From Aaosphaeria pasadenensis (Eukaryota; Ascomycota; Dothideomycetes; Pleosporales): a stretch of DNA of 64,000 nucleotides. Both the position numbers and the translations under genes were made by a program. The first letter of the stretch is position 1. Each line of letters opens with the position of its first letter. The DNA lies in contig JAKLMB010000004.1 in NCBI GenBank assembly GCA_022813625.1, positions 620,001 through 684,000 on the forward strand, read 5' to 3'. Of the stretch, positions 11,610 to 24,357 are shown piece by piece. The notes below the pieces were generated by a model. It ran no database searches. It saw only the letters and a program-made list of their open reading frames with translations, and was not told the DNA's origin.

Positions 11610-12286
11610 GACGATATGTGTATGTCTGTTCTTGGAAGTGAACAAAAGTCCCCGCAATTATACTCCTGCAGATGGCCTGGACGTGAAACCTCCCTACCGA
11701 ACATTTCCAATTCTAAACGGATGGTCTACTTTGTTACAATCAAATCAGGATAGTCAAGACCTCAAACAGCAATTGACGTTGGGGGCTGAGTGCTACTAGG
11801 TATGTTCTAGTAACATCTATGCCGATCAGATGCAGGGCCATTAGTGGACCCGATAAGAGACTACGAGGGGCAATCTTACCTCTATTCTGCCTCGTAGATT
11901 ACGCGGTATGATGCATTGGCACCCTGTCACCCTGTTCGACATAGAGGCGGGTATTTGTCCGAACACCAATGCACCGGGACATGGCTTGTTTTGGAAAGAC
12001 ACTCACACTCGGTTCTCTGTGTCCATTTTTCAGGTGGGGCAGGCACGTCAGCAATGTCTACCGATCATCTCAATTTCTTATGCAGAAGTGCTGCGTGGTG
12101 CAAAGGGTGTCAGAATTTAGCAAACATGACCTGACTAGGTAGGTGGTATCGGGAATTGGAAAGACCCCAAGATCCACATCACACAGATATCGAGGGCATA
12201 AGACAAAGTACAGAAAGATGGTAAATGAAGGTTTCCTAACACCTTTTGAAGCTACAAATGAGAACGGTTATCATGATGAACCGAAA
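11610..12286. other. Intergenic region with repeat copy 1
   Basis: About 680 bases between the P450 start and the end of the rhodopsin-like gene. It contains the first copy of a diverged direct repeat (11772-11838). No coding region can be supported. Confidence 0.5.
11772..11838 (+). repeat. Diverged direct repeat, copy 1
   Basis: Shares the blocks TTGACRTTGGGGGCTGA and GCCGATCAKATGCAGGGC, at nearly the same spacing, with 13982-14047. The middle about 30 bases have diverged. The two copies bracket the rhodopsin-like gene in direct orientation. Confidence 0.7.
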
Positions 12287-13524
12287 TCAGTAACGATGAT
12301 TTTCCCACGTCTGCCATTCCTGAAGCATCGTCTCCCCGCTGGATGTCTTCTTCACCACGTCATGTGATGTCAAAACTTGTTCCGACATGCTCGCCTTATC
12401 GTTGCTGCTATGCTCGGTTCGCCAGCGATGGCGGAATGTGCTACTATAATCGACGAGACTCTTTGAAACTCTGACAATTTGGTTCCAAATAGGCTTGTAC
12501 ATGGGAAGGCAGGCACAGACGAAAGCTGCGGTTAGATGGATACCGGACCATATTGCGATTACTTGGAAATTGGCTGTTTTGCGTTAGTTCGTAGATCAAA
12601 ATTTCGTTGAATTGATGTCGAGAAACGTACGGGTCTTAACACCGGGTTTCCAGACAAGACCGACTCGGATGGCTGCTGAAACAATGACACTATCGCGTGG
12701 AGGGTCAGTCTCATGAGCGAGAGGGAGAATGAGGGTAGGCACTCACAATGCACCCAACAGAAAAATGGTGAGAATTGACAACCGTGTGCGAAGTCCTAAT
12801 GTGAGTTTCATGATAGGCCGGACGGGCAATGCCAGGATTGCGGTGGTAATGATGATCTCAGCAATGGAGCTGGACAGGACCACTGTATTGTAACTGCCGC
12901 ACTTATCCAGGTCACGCATTTTCCAGAAATTGGAAGGCGGGATGCACAGGAGAATGCTCCCAAGTGCGCTGCCTAGAGCCCAAAGCGTGATGAGGCCCAT
13001 TAGGATGCGCGAAAAGAGGAGGAAATTGGTTTCGTGCCGGAAGATGCGCAGGTAAAAGCAGACAATGCTCACGCAGATACACGCGACGGCCGGATACCAC
13101 ATCATGGCGTTGATGTCCGTTATCTGCCTCCATCAATACCGAACCTTCATTGCAAAATGCGCGAGCCTGATGTAGCTTACAAGAAGATAATGCTCCACTC
13201 TGTCGCGCTCACCAGCTTTCAATAGCACGGCAGCTGGCGTCCCTCCACGACTCTTGAACAGCGCTATGATATGTAAGTCAATCATCTTCGAGCTCGCAGA
13301 CCATAGCAGTATCTAAACTTACCCCATAGTTGAAGGCCTTCTGCGATATAATTAAGCACAAAGGCCACCAGAATCCAAAAGTCGTCCCATCCAAAGCGCC
13401 TCTCGGTTCTGGCAATCTTGCACAGAAAACGCAGACCTACCGCGACGAATACAACGGCAGCGCGGGCGATGATGGTGCGGAAAAGATAGAATGAATTGGC
13501 ACTGAAACCTTCAAAGGAAGTCAT
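12287..13524 (-). CDS. Rhodopsin-like (pth11-type) integral membrane protein
   Basis: Six exons (13524-13323, 13263-13181, 13123-12747, 12689-12631, 12573-12287; the last two introns are 57 bases) give 335 residues. All junctions keep phase. The ATG at 13524 was chosen because no ATG lies upstream in frame before a stop; the open frame continues to 13593 only from a GTG. Seven hydrophobic segments are readable, with the family hallmarks RFGWDDFWILVAFV, a CFYLRIF segment, PPSNFWK and LPVRPIMKL. The C-terminal ~70 residues are hydrophilic and Ser/Thr-rich. This is the fungal rhodopsin-like domain family, thought to include surface receptors such as Pth11. Its presence in a PKS locus is unusual but not unknown. 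Role here unknown. (Counted by exon list there are five coding exons and four introns.). Confidence 0.85.
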
Positions 13525-15204
13525 GATGCCATCTATCGCAGACTCGTCGTCTGAATGATGCAAGGGAATGGAAGTATGAGAAATGGCAAGCACTGCATTT
13601 TTGTCCGGGTGATGGCAAACATAGCTTGGCCACCACAGGAGCTGACAGTCATCATGTGCAACTCAATGTGAAGCGACTGGGGAACTTAAACTCCGATGCA
13701 GGAGCAAGCCTCATCACCTATCTTGATGATCACCGAAGAATGTACCCCAAAGCTGGAACAAGGTTCAGATGACTAGGGCATTCCCGTGCCATGCTCTATC
13801 AGGAACAATGACCCTCCGTCCGATCGGCAAGGGTGGATCCAGACATCCAGACAAAATGGTTCCAGCTTCCCCTTGGCATCAAAAAAGCTTTGTCCATGTT
13901 TGTAGCAATAACGACCTGCTAATGTGGTAAATCATACTCCGTAGGTGGCAAAATCCAATAGGCCTTTACTGTATAGACACGATTGACATTGGGGGCTGAA
14001 CAGTCCTGGGGAGTTTTGGCCCCATGTTTGCCGATCATATGCAGGGCTACTACTCCTAATAGAGCCTAGCATGCTGACGTTTAATCAAGCTTATGTGGTA
14101 GATAAATTGGCTTCCTGGAACACTTTGGGTCACCTCACTGGCGATCTACTTACTCGTACGGGTAAACCGGTTTGGGATTACCAGAGAACTTTGGTTGATC
14201 CAAAGGGTAGCATATCACAGCCGCCACCTGTGGTTGCACCAATGTACTCAGCCCTGATAGGATGGGGTTGTCGGTGATTATATCGCGTGCTATTCAGCAT
14301 CGAGGAGACTGTGAGTGGTTGGAACCATGGGAGTCGTCGGTCGATTTCCAGTTTTGAGGTAATTGTCTCCAGGCAATGCATGTACACAGTAAGCCTTAAC
14401 CCTCGCCAGTTCAACTTGAATAGCCTCTATCAAATGGAGATGTATCCGCACACAACAGGGAGGTTGGACCCCAATGCACAAAGCACAGGTCTGCATAACC
14501 TTGTAGATGATTTCATTGTAGTCCTAATACATTAGGCTGATCTCACTACCTTCAGTCATAACGTCACCCTACTAGAATCGAATCAGCCTCGCTAGCTATT
14601 AACCCAGGCAGCAGGTTTACAACTTAAATCAAATACGCAAGAGTTTCTCCAGACTTCAGATCTGTCAGACGGGGCGTTTGCCGTCAAGACGCCCGTGACG
14701 TAGCCCTTGAATACTCAGGCACTGGGGTAAACGAGAATGCGTTTGTCTCGGCGTTCACATCGAGCTGGACCGCCCTATGTGAGGGTTGGAGCGAAAGCTG
14801 AATCACGACGAGCTCGATACTACCCAGTAGACGCGACTTAGAGTCGTACATGGTCAACGATGAGAAACATCTTGTAGATACTGCCTTGCAGACCGACAAA
14901 ATGCTAATCTCCGGGACACTCCATTGACGAATCGTCATCGCCATGAACGGTTTCGGCTCGGCCATGCCCGCGAGTCTAGTGTCCGCGACTTTAGCGCCCG
15001 AGGATAGTCTTGCCGTCTGCTACAGATAGCACGGTCTAAACCATCAAGGCACTCCTGCCTCTCTAAAACTGTATAATGTCTTAGAAGTTGAAGTCATGAG
15101 AGATTGATGCGACCTAGCTTTGGACGAAACATAGATATCCACTCTTTCCTCTTCAACTTCTCTTGCATCCATTCTTCAATGATAACGCTCCTTACCTAAC
15201 ATCT
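13525..15204. other. Gene-free stretch before the PKS
   Basis: About 1.7 kb between the divergent rhodopsin-like and PKS genes. It holds repeat copy 2 (13982-14047) and should hold both promoters. The short open frames here have no domain and no plausible exon structure. Confidence 0.5.
13982..14047 (+). repeat. Diverged direct repeat, copy 2
   Basis: Partner of 11772-11838, in the same orientation 2.2 kb away. End blocks are nearly identical while the centre differs, as expected of an old duplication or of the ends of a decayed element. Confidence 0.7.
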
Positions 15205-18200
15205 ATGACTTCCCCCATCTTGGACGGGCACGGGTCAGGCGAGCACATGGACCATGCTCAATCCTTCGCAGCCGCGCCAATGCCAGAGCCGATCGCAGTA
15301 GTGGGCTTCGCGTTTGAGTTCCCCGGGAATATTCGTACAGAGGATGCGTTTTGGGATATGCTCGTGGATCGCAAAGTTGACGCACCAACAATTCCGAAAG
15401 ACAGGTTCAATCCTACAGCGTTTGGTCCAGTATCTGAGAAGGATCTAGGCGCGGTAAGCTTAAATCAACCTCTCTCTACCCCAATCTTGGGCCAGTTTCT
15501 GATCGTTCGAAGTGGGGAACCCAAGGTGCACACTTTCTGAGAGAGGATGTGGGAGCATTTGATGCGCCCTTCTTTTCTATTTCTCCGGCTGAGGCCGAAG
15601 GAATGGATCCTCAGCAGCGGAAGCTGCTTGAAACTACGTATCATGCGTTAGAGAACGGTAAGAAAATCCACACATAATTCTTAATTGAGTAGGCATTGAT
15701 TGAATCTGTGATGATTAGCGGGCATACCAATGGATTCGCTGCGAGGATCTAAGACGTCTGTTCATGTGGGCTGCTTCACGGGTGATTACCATCTTATGCA
15801 GTGCAAGGACCCTGACACGATGCCAACGTACCACGCCACCGGAAACTCTTCCGCCATATTGGCAAACAGGATCAGTTGGTTCTTCGACCTTAAGGGACCT
15901 AGTGTTATGATGGACACAGCATGTTCTAGCAGTCTGGTGGCGCTGGACCAAGCATGTCAGGCCCTCCGCCAAAACCAGACTTCCATGGTATGTTGCAGAC
16001 GTCTTACATAGTTATGAGTTGTCTATGGTGGTGATTTGAGCGCTGAAATTTCCTAATAGGGCATCGTGTGTGGCTGCAATCTGATCTTGACCCCAGAATC
16101 GGTAACGACGATTGGCAAGATGGGATTTCTATCGCCTGATGGGCTTTGCCATAGCTTCGATGAAAGAGGCAATGGATATGCCCGCAGCGAAGGGCTGGCG
16201 TCGTTGGTCGTAAAACGGGTATCTGATGCGATTCGGGACAAAGACACGATTCGCTGCGTGATTCAAGCAACGTCGACCAACCAAGACGGGCGCACGATCA
16301 ATTTAGCACAGCCATGCGAGGCGGCTCAAGAGGAGCTTCTTCGTTCTACTTACGATACTTTCAATCTGGACCGTTCGTTGACTCGGTTCTGCGAAGCTCA
16401 TGGGACTGGAACCGCAGTGGGGGATCCGATAGAAATGAACGCTCTCTCTTCATCGTTCGATGGTATTCGCAATGACGCTGATCCTCTCTTCATGTATGTG
16501 TGCGCGATTTTCACTTCGCATGATATGGCGAGAGTTAGCTAACACAATTCCCAGAGGGGCTACGAAGGCGAATCTTGGACATCTTGAAGCTGCCAGCGGT
16601 ATTGCGGGAATCATCAAAACCATACTAGTCCTAGAGAAAGCTCTCATCCCCCCAATCGCACAATTACAGCGTGTAAATTCCAGAATCAAGGGGCATAATC
16701 TCAAAGTAAGTTCCTCGTGCTCGTGCGATACAACATGATCTAATGAATTGATTAGTTCCCTACTGAGTTGACCCCATGGCCGTGTCCCGGGCCACGCCGG
16801 GCATCCGTACAGTCGTTCGGTTTCGGAGGCACCAATGCCCACGCCATTCTCGACGACGCGGCAAACTTCCTAGAAAGTCGCGGTATTCCGTATGATGTGA
16901 AGCCTCGAACAGACTCGCATCACAGCAGCTCTGAAAGTCAACTCGCCGCGTTAGAAGAATCTCCTCGCCAGCTCCTCGTCTGGTCAGCACCCAACAAACC
17001 ATCTCTAGAACGGGTCCTTCAGTCTTACAGCCGCTGCCTGGCCGATGCTGTGGCTAGTTCGAAGTTCGGTGACGAGGTGCTCCCCAGTCTCGCGCAGACG
17101 CTAAGTGAACGACGGACCCGGTTTCCACAGAGAGCATTTGTAGTATCACACTCTGTACAGCAGCTGGAATCATCAATCCGAGACGCTCCTGTAGTTAGTC
17201 CTTCAGTATCTACACGGAAAATGGCGTTTATTTTCACTGGCCAGGGTGCTCAGTGGCTCGGAATGGGTCGAGAACTTTTGGCGTATCCAATCTTCGAACA
17301 GAGCATCCTCCATTCGCAGCAGATATTACACGCATTGGGAGCAAGTTGGGACCTTGTAAGCGTATTCCGCCACGAAACAGGGATTGATGCCACCATAGAT
17401 CTGTCAACGAGCGCGGAGAAAAGTCAGTGCGTGTGTACCGCGCTGCAGATAGCTTTGGTGGACCTGACGAGGTCGTTTAACGTAGTCCCTGATCATGTTG
17501 TCGGGCATTCCTCTGGAGAGATCGGTGCTGCGTACGCAATTGGAGCAATATCTGTCGTATCAGCCATGCGATTAGCGTATTTTCGTGGCAAGCTCTCAGA
17601 CGAACTGGCGGCCGATCAGTCCTTTCAAGGTTCCATGATGGCAGTTTCACTTTCCGAAAAAGAAGTGGAACAGTACCTAGCTAGCATCAATCTTTCTAAT
17701 AACGGGCAGGTAGTGGTGGGGTGCATCAATAGCAGTAGAAGCCTGACTCTCTCGGGTCCGCGATCGAAACTTGCAGCGTTGGAATCGATTCTCCAAAACG
17801 CGGGCGTATTTGCACGCATGCTCAAAGTTCCTGTTGCCTATCATTCGCCTCAAATGCAAACCATTGCAGCACAATACGAAGCAGCCATTGGGGAAATCGA
17901 GAGGGGGAATGGCACCGGTACTGAAGCATCCATGATATCCTCTGTAACCGGAGCATCAGTTCTGCCTCAGACTCTTCAGGATGCGAAGTATTGGGTTTCG
18001 AATCTTGTATCATGCGTGCGATTTTCCGATGCCGTGGCCCAGTTCATGGGTACGGCGCACAACATTCTTGAGATTGGACCTCACGGAGCGCTTAAAAGTC
18101 CCATACAAGAGATTGCCGACGATCTAGATGCTGGCACATACTCTTACAGTTCGGCTTTGCTGCGATTTCAATCTGCTACGGAAACATTGCTCAAAGCTAT

Positions 18201-21200
18201 GGGAGAGCTGTACTGTCACGGTCACGGCATCAGCATTCTGTCTGTAAACGAGCCTCTACACCACAAAGCAACATCCCTAAGGCCAAACACCCAGCTTCCG
18301 CCCTACCCATTTGACCACTCGACGAGATACTGGCACGAATCACGTATAAGTAAATCGCTACGGCTCCGAAATCACGCTCCGCACCCTCTTCTCGGAGTAA
18401 CGGTCGCCGATTGGAACCCACTCGAGCCGCGTTGGCGACACTTCCTTCGTTTGGACAAGTTGAGTTTCATTGAGGACCATCTTATCAACAACACGATTGT
18501 ATATCCCGCTGCCGCCATGATTGCAGCCGTGCTCGAAGGCGCAAAGCAACTGGCCGAGCTCCAAGAATCGGGCTCTGGCGTCAGTGGATACGAGATTCGC
18601 GATGCGCGATTCATCAATGCACTTGTATTTCCAACTGCGCAAACAGAAATCGAGGTAGAGCTTCGGTTTCGCAAATCAGACCATAACAGGTACGAGTACC
18701 GATTGTATAGTTATCGAGAGGAAAACTGGACGCATCATTGCGAGGGAACCGTTCGCGTGCAGTGCGACTACTCCAATAATGAGACGGTGGAGACGCCGTT
18801 GCGTACCCAACACCCGATGCGAACTACGCTCTCGAGAGCAGTAGAAAGCTTTGAGGGTATTTCTTTGGCGCGCGAACGCGTCCTGGATAACGATCATCTC
18901 TATAATCAGCTTTTCCGCAAGTTCGGGTACCAGTACGGAACGACGTTCCAAGGCCTGCACAGTCTCGCCAGTGATGGCAAAAACAAAGCTACCGCGACGA
19001 TTATCCCATTAGAAGGAGATGCAAAGGAAAGGGCAAACATCAGTCAGAGTCATGTAATACACCCAGCTGCTCTAGATGCAGTATTACAGCTAGCACTAGT
19101 TGCAGCTGCGAGAGGGGGTGAAGGCACTATCCCCACTGTCGTTCCTGAGAGAATAAACCGGCTTTGGGTGTCTCCCTTGGGTCTGAACTTCCCTAGTGAT
19201 GACGGAACTGAAGTTAAGGTTGTCGCTGAATCAGTAATGCAAACGAAGCGGAAAATGGGCGCCTCCGCTTCTGCCTTTTCGAGCAACGGCCGCAATCTGC
19301 TCATACACGTGCAAGACTTCGAAGGGACTTCAATATCGAACAACGAAGCGAGTTCTTCGGACGAGCAACATATCACGAGGGAACGCGTCTGCTACCGAAT
19401 GGAGTGGCAGCCAGACCACAGCCTCATGAGTTCGGAGCAGTTGGCTGACCACTGCTGGGGGAAGATCACACCCGCAGTACCCGAGCTCGACATACTAGCT
19501 TTCGAGCGAGAGGCTACAGTACTAATATTTCGCTCTATCTTTAATGTACAGAAGAGGCTCTCTTCCGGATGTATACAGCTTGCAAAGCCATATTTTCAAA
19601 AGTATCTCGATTGGATGGAGATCCAGCGACATGCATTCAATTCAGGAGTCTACCCCGAAGTGCGGTCCCGATATGATTTCTACCAATCCGACGACAGCGC
19701 CCTCAAACAGTTGCGGGAACGAGTCGCAGTTAACAAGTTATGGCGGTTCTACGGGGCAGTGGCAGACCGACTCTTCGATATGCTCACGGGCTCTCTAGAT
19801 CCGCTACAGCTATTGTTTGGCGAGGAGTACGCAACAGACTTTTACGCTGAGACGAACCGGTATTCACGATGCGGCCCTGCGTTAGCCAGGTACCTAACAT
19901 TACTCGCGCATAAGAATCCAGGCATGCGGATTCTCGAAGTAGGCGCAGGAACGGGGTCAACAACGCGCATCGCGCTCGAGGCGCTGAAGACGGGCGACGA
20001 TGGAATGTGTCGGTTCTCGAGATATGATTTCACAGACATTTCCCCCTCGTTGGTAGCAGCTGCACAAGAGGAGCTTGGTCAGGCAAACCGGAAGATGCGC
20101 TTCGCTCAGTTCGATATCGAGAAAAGTCCAGCTGAGCAAAAGTTTGATATCGGCTCGTATGACGTGATCATTGCAGGAAGCGTACTGCACGCCACAGCAT
20201 CAATTTCGGAAACGCTGAACAATGTGAGAGCGTTGCTCCGACCCGGGGGAAAGTTGTTGCTGTTCGAAAATACACGTCCTGAGCATGTGCGTATGGGCTT
20301 CGCATTTGGCTTGCTTCCCGGCTGGTGGCTGGGCGTCGAGGACTACAGGAAACATTCGCCATGCTTAAATACGGAACAGTGGGATACTGCGTTGCGCAAG
20401 AGCGGGTTTTCAGGTGCCGAAGTTGAATTTCGAGATTTTGAGGACAAGGAGATTCATGAAACAAGCGTCATCATCGGTACTGCTGTTGAAAATGTGGCCA
20501 CCGAAAGCAGCGACTGGCCGCTGATCATTGCCGACGTATACAACGATGTCGATATGGCGCTTGCCGAGCGTATTCGAGTCGACTTGCAACGCGACTACGG
20601 GGTTGGGTGCATCGTTGGCTCTTTGCAGAAGATGGCGTCTAGCCCTGCCGTAGCTGGACGGTGCTGCATTCTTCTCGACATACGACCAGACTCAACACCT
20701 ATGCTGGAATCGGAGTCCTCCTACCTCGCCGTTCAGATGCTGGTACAGAAAGCATCAACGCTGCTGTGGGTGAGCCCTGGAGGAGGCAGGCAGTCTGATA
20801 GCCCTCGGCACGGGTTCATCACCGGCCTATCGCGTACTGTTCGAAGAGAGATTCCCAATCTCCGGTTCATTTCGCTTGCATTGGAGAATCCTGAGCACCT
20901 TCCCATCCACCAATCGCCTATGATTGTGGCTGCCTACAAGAAAAGTCAGGAAAGTGCGTCGTATGAACCTGAATTGGTCGAGATCAACGGAACGCTTCAT
21001 ATTAACCGTGTTCTGGATCATTCCAGCCTCGATCAAAAGATTTTGAGCGACATATCAGGGATTGATAATCGGCCTCGAGGTTTTGGAGAAGGAGTGCCGC
21101 TGAAGCTGAGCACTAATTCTGACTCCAATCTGGACTCACTGCACTTCGAAGAAGATACCGACGCAGACACTCCCTTGGAAGCAGACGAGATTCAGATTCA

Positions 21201-23322
21201 GGTACGGGCCATCGGGTGCAACTTTCTGGATGCGCTCTCTGCTCTTGGCCGCATCGATGTCGACTTCATGGGATTGGAAGTTTCAGGAATAGTCTCCAAG
21301 GTCGGTGCCAACGTGACGAGTCTCAAAGTTGGCGATGCAGTCGTGTCCTTTGCAATCGATGCATATCGATCTTATGTCAAAGTTCAAGCTTGTTTAGCTC
21401 TTCCACTTCCTACAGAGCTATCGTTTGTGGCAGGAGCGTCTATTCCCATCAACTTCGCCACTGCGTATCGAGCTCTCGTCGAGGTGGCCTCGCTCCAGGA
21501 AGGTGAAACCGTGCTCATTCACTCCGCGGCCGGTGGCACTGGACAGGCTGCTGTACAAATCGCAAAACACGTTGGAGCCACTGTGCTAGCTACGGTCAGC
21601 ACGGATGAGAAACGCCAATTTCTTATTGAGAAATACCAAATTCAACCCGAACATATCTTTTCAAGTAGAGACGATGGGTTCTTGTCCGGAATTCATCACC
21701 TCACCGGGGGTCGTGGTGTCGATGTTGTGCTCAACTCGCTGTCAGGGGATCTTCTCCATGCAAGCTGGGAATGCATTGCGCCCTACGGCCGCTTTATCGA
21801 GATTGGCAAAAAGGACATAAAAGAAGGAACGTGCATCAACATGGCTCCGTTTGCTGCCAATACGACGTTTTCGTCGGTGGATTTGGCTGCAATGATTCGG
21901 CAATGCCCGCAGAAGACTGGAAGGTTGTTGAGCAAGGTCCTCGATTTGATGGCTGAGAATCGCCTCTCACCAATCATGCAAGAGACTTTTAGCATTGATT
22001 GTGTCGGACAGGCTTTAAGGCAGCTTCTAGGAGGGAAATCCTTGGGTAAGATGGTGATCGAGGTAGACCAGCAAATCTCCGTGAAAGCAACCACCAGGAT
22101 TAAACGGGAGGACCTGTTCTCCGACGCTGCAACCTATATCATAGCTGGTGGGCTTGGTGGTTTAGGCCGCATGATAACTAGATGGATGGAAAAACGGGGA
22201 GCTCGCCATTTCGTTTTGTTGTCACGATCCCGACCCACCTCTACAGATGCTGCAGAGTATCTAGATGAGTTGAGGGGTAGGGGAATTTGCGTAGAAACCC
22301 CTTCTTGCAACATTGGCGATTTTGACGCATTGAGCGCTGCCCTGGCCAGAATCAACTCGAGCATGCCGCCTGTCCGCGGCTGCATTCAGGCATCCATGGT
22401 CCTCGAAGTATGTCCAATACGGACTTAATTTATCCAATGCTAACAAAATTTACAGGATTCCGTTTTCGAGAACATGAGTCATGACACTTTCAACATACCA
22501 CTCGAAGCCAAAGTGAAAGGGTCATGGAACCTCCACCAGCTTCTTCCTTCCGATCTTGATTTCTTCGTCATGCTCTCGTCAGTGGCCGGCATCTTTGGTA
22601 GCGGAGGCCAAGCAAATTATGCTGCGGGAAATACGTATCAAGATGCGTTGGCCCACTATCGACAATCGCGTGGTCAACATGCAGTGTCTATCGATCTCGG
22701 TATGATGCTTTCCGAGGGCTACCTAGCCAATTCTCCGGAAACGGTGGATCGTCTTGAGAAAACAGATGGCCTGATACCCATTCACGAAGAGGCGTTCTTC
22801 GCAGTTTTGGACGACATTTGCAATGTGAAGAATGGTCACGGAGAGGCTCAGGTCATTCTTGGACTCGGAAGCCCAGAGAGTATGCGTGAGAGAGGCATTA
22901 CAGAGCCGTGGTGGATGGAACAACCGCTCTTCCGCGCGCTTCATCAGCTACCCAACTCTTCTTCAATTCCAGATGGCGAAAGCAGCGCCGTCAGCTCACA
23001 ACAAAAGACAACGGAGATCGGTGCTTCTTTCCGCAGTGTAAAAGACATGGATGCCCTTAGATCGCTTACAACCGACGCCCTCATGGTACGACTCAATCGT
23101 ACTGTGCCAGGAACATTTCCCGACGAAGAGGAAAGCAGGCTAGCAAAAGCCGAGGTTCCATTGCATAGCCTTGGAGTGGATTCTCTAGTCGCTGTTGAAC
23201 TGAGAAACTGGTTTAAAAAGAGCATGGGCGCAGACATCGCAACTTTTGAGATCCTCGGCGGCGTCGGGGTAAAAGAACTAGCAAGATTGATTGTTGAAAG
23301 GAGCGTATTGTGCAACATGTAG
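15205..23322 (+). CDS. Highly reducing type I polyketide synthase
   Basis: Seven exons (15205-15453, 15513-15657, 15719-15987, 16060-16493, 16555-16705, 16756-22407, 22456-23322) give 2588 residues, a usual length. Domains in order: KS with Cys200 in DTACSSS, His335 in EAHGTGT and His375 in NLGHLEA; malonyl-transferase with GQGAQW near 579 and Ser668 in GHSSGE; dehydratase with His991 in DHLINNTIVYP and Asp1190 in HPAALDAVLQ; C-methyltransferase with ILEVGAGTGSTT from 1475; enoyl reductase with HSAAGGTGQAAVQIAKH near 2005; ketoreductase with AGGLGGLG near 2212 and Tyr2355; ACP with Ser2543 in LGVDSL. All active residues are present, so a fully reduced, methyl-branched chain is possible. No thioesterase or reductive release domain follows the ACP, and no separate hydrolase lies in the locus. 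The product is unknown. Confidence 0.95.
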
Positions 23323-23779
23323 TACGTGATTAGACTTCATACTAATTAACTAATATTTCATATGCAATCTTGGTGACACTCGCTAGTGATGGCGAAATAG
23401 AGAACTTCGTTATAGGAGGCGATGGGAACATAGATCAGACAATCAATACCACTGTTAGATAAACTCAAGTGCTCATATTACAGGCGTACTCAAGGGGCTG
23501 TGTCTGTGATGCACCCTTACTGTCAAGGCGTCCACAGCAACAGATATTGCAAAAAGAAATTTGGATTTAACAAGCAATGTTGCATTCAGAAAGGAGTTGC
23601 CAGCAAAGACAAAAAAACAAAAATCCTCCTCATCCACTGCCCTGTAAGAGCGCACCAAAACGTCGAGCGTTGTCCATATACAAGTCACGTGCCCACCCAC
23701 CCACGATACCTTTGAACAACCACCACAACTTCAATCAACCACGACAAAAAGAAGTGCAAAAAAAGAACAAAATGAATGA
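23323..23779. other. Downstream of the PKS
   Basis: About 460 bases between the PKS stop codon and a tRNA gene. It should contain the PKS 3' end. No other feature was seen. Confidence 0.5.
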
Positions 23780-23877
23780 CTCTCCGACGGGGAATCGAAC
23801 CCCGGTCTCCCGCGCTTGTTAAATCCAAGTATTGGACTACTGACAAGCGGAAATCATGACCACTAGACCATCGAAGA
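23780..23877 (-). tRNA. tRNA-Asp(GTC) with a 26-base intron
   Basis: On the minus strand the cloverleaf closes fully: acceptor TCTTCGA/TCGGAGA with one G-T pair, D arm with AGTGGTC, anticodon stem TCCGC/GCGGG, loop TTGTCAC with anticodon GTC, and T arm GGGGTTCGATTCCCC. The mature form is 72 bases, with a discriminator G. A 26-base intron occupies 23815-23840, one base 3' of the anticodon between positions 37 and 38, the canonical place for nuclear tRNA introns. A box and B box are both good matches. Confidence 0.93.
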
Positions 23878-24357
23878 AGCGAGTCATGCTGAGCGCATGA
23901 GATGGTGTGTTGCTTGATGTCTGTAGTCACAAATTGCAGAACCTATATTGTGATACAATATTACGATTCGGGAGTATGTATGAGTATTAATTAATGTTTG
24001 TCTAGCTAGGTATGTTGGTATATGGAATTATAATTTGAATCGCGGTGTTGGTGGTACATTGTGACCCGTAAGTGGGGCAAACGAGAAGAAAAAAAAAGCC
24101 CCTTACTCACGCTGATGAAGCAAGCCACCCAGCTCGACTCGACTTCTTATCAGAACAGAAGAGGGGGGGAGGTTCCTCCGTGTCCGACAATAAACTTTTC
24201 ATATACATAATCACTTCCCGCAGAATTCTCTCTTTTTAATGGCGTTGCTTGACTCTGGAACAGTATCGTAGGTAATGTGGGGATTTTCTCCTAATATCTC
24301 TCGGCTACGGAGGGATGGTTTCTGCAAACGATAACGGTAATTACGACACTCTCAATG
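23878..24357. other. Intergenic region
   Basis: About 480 bases between the tRNA 5' end and the stop codon of the homeobox gene. AT-rich with short A runs; it should hold the 3' end of the homeobox transcript. Nothing else is supported. Confidence 0.5.

Noticed and set aside
13525..13593. Longer N-terminus of the rhodopsin-like protein from a GTG
   Set aside because: No ATG is available upstream in frame, and the extra 23 residues do not resemble the family.
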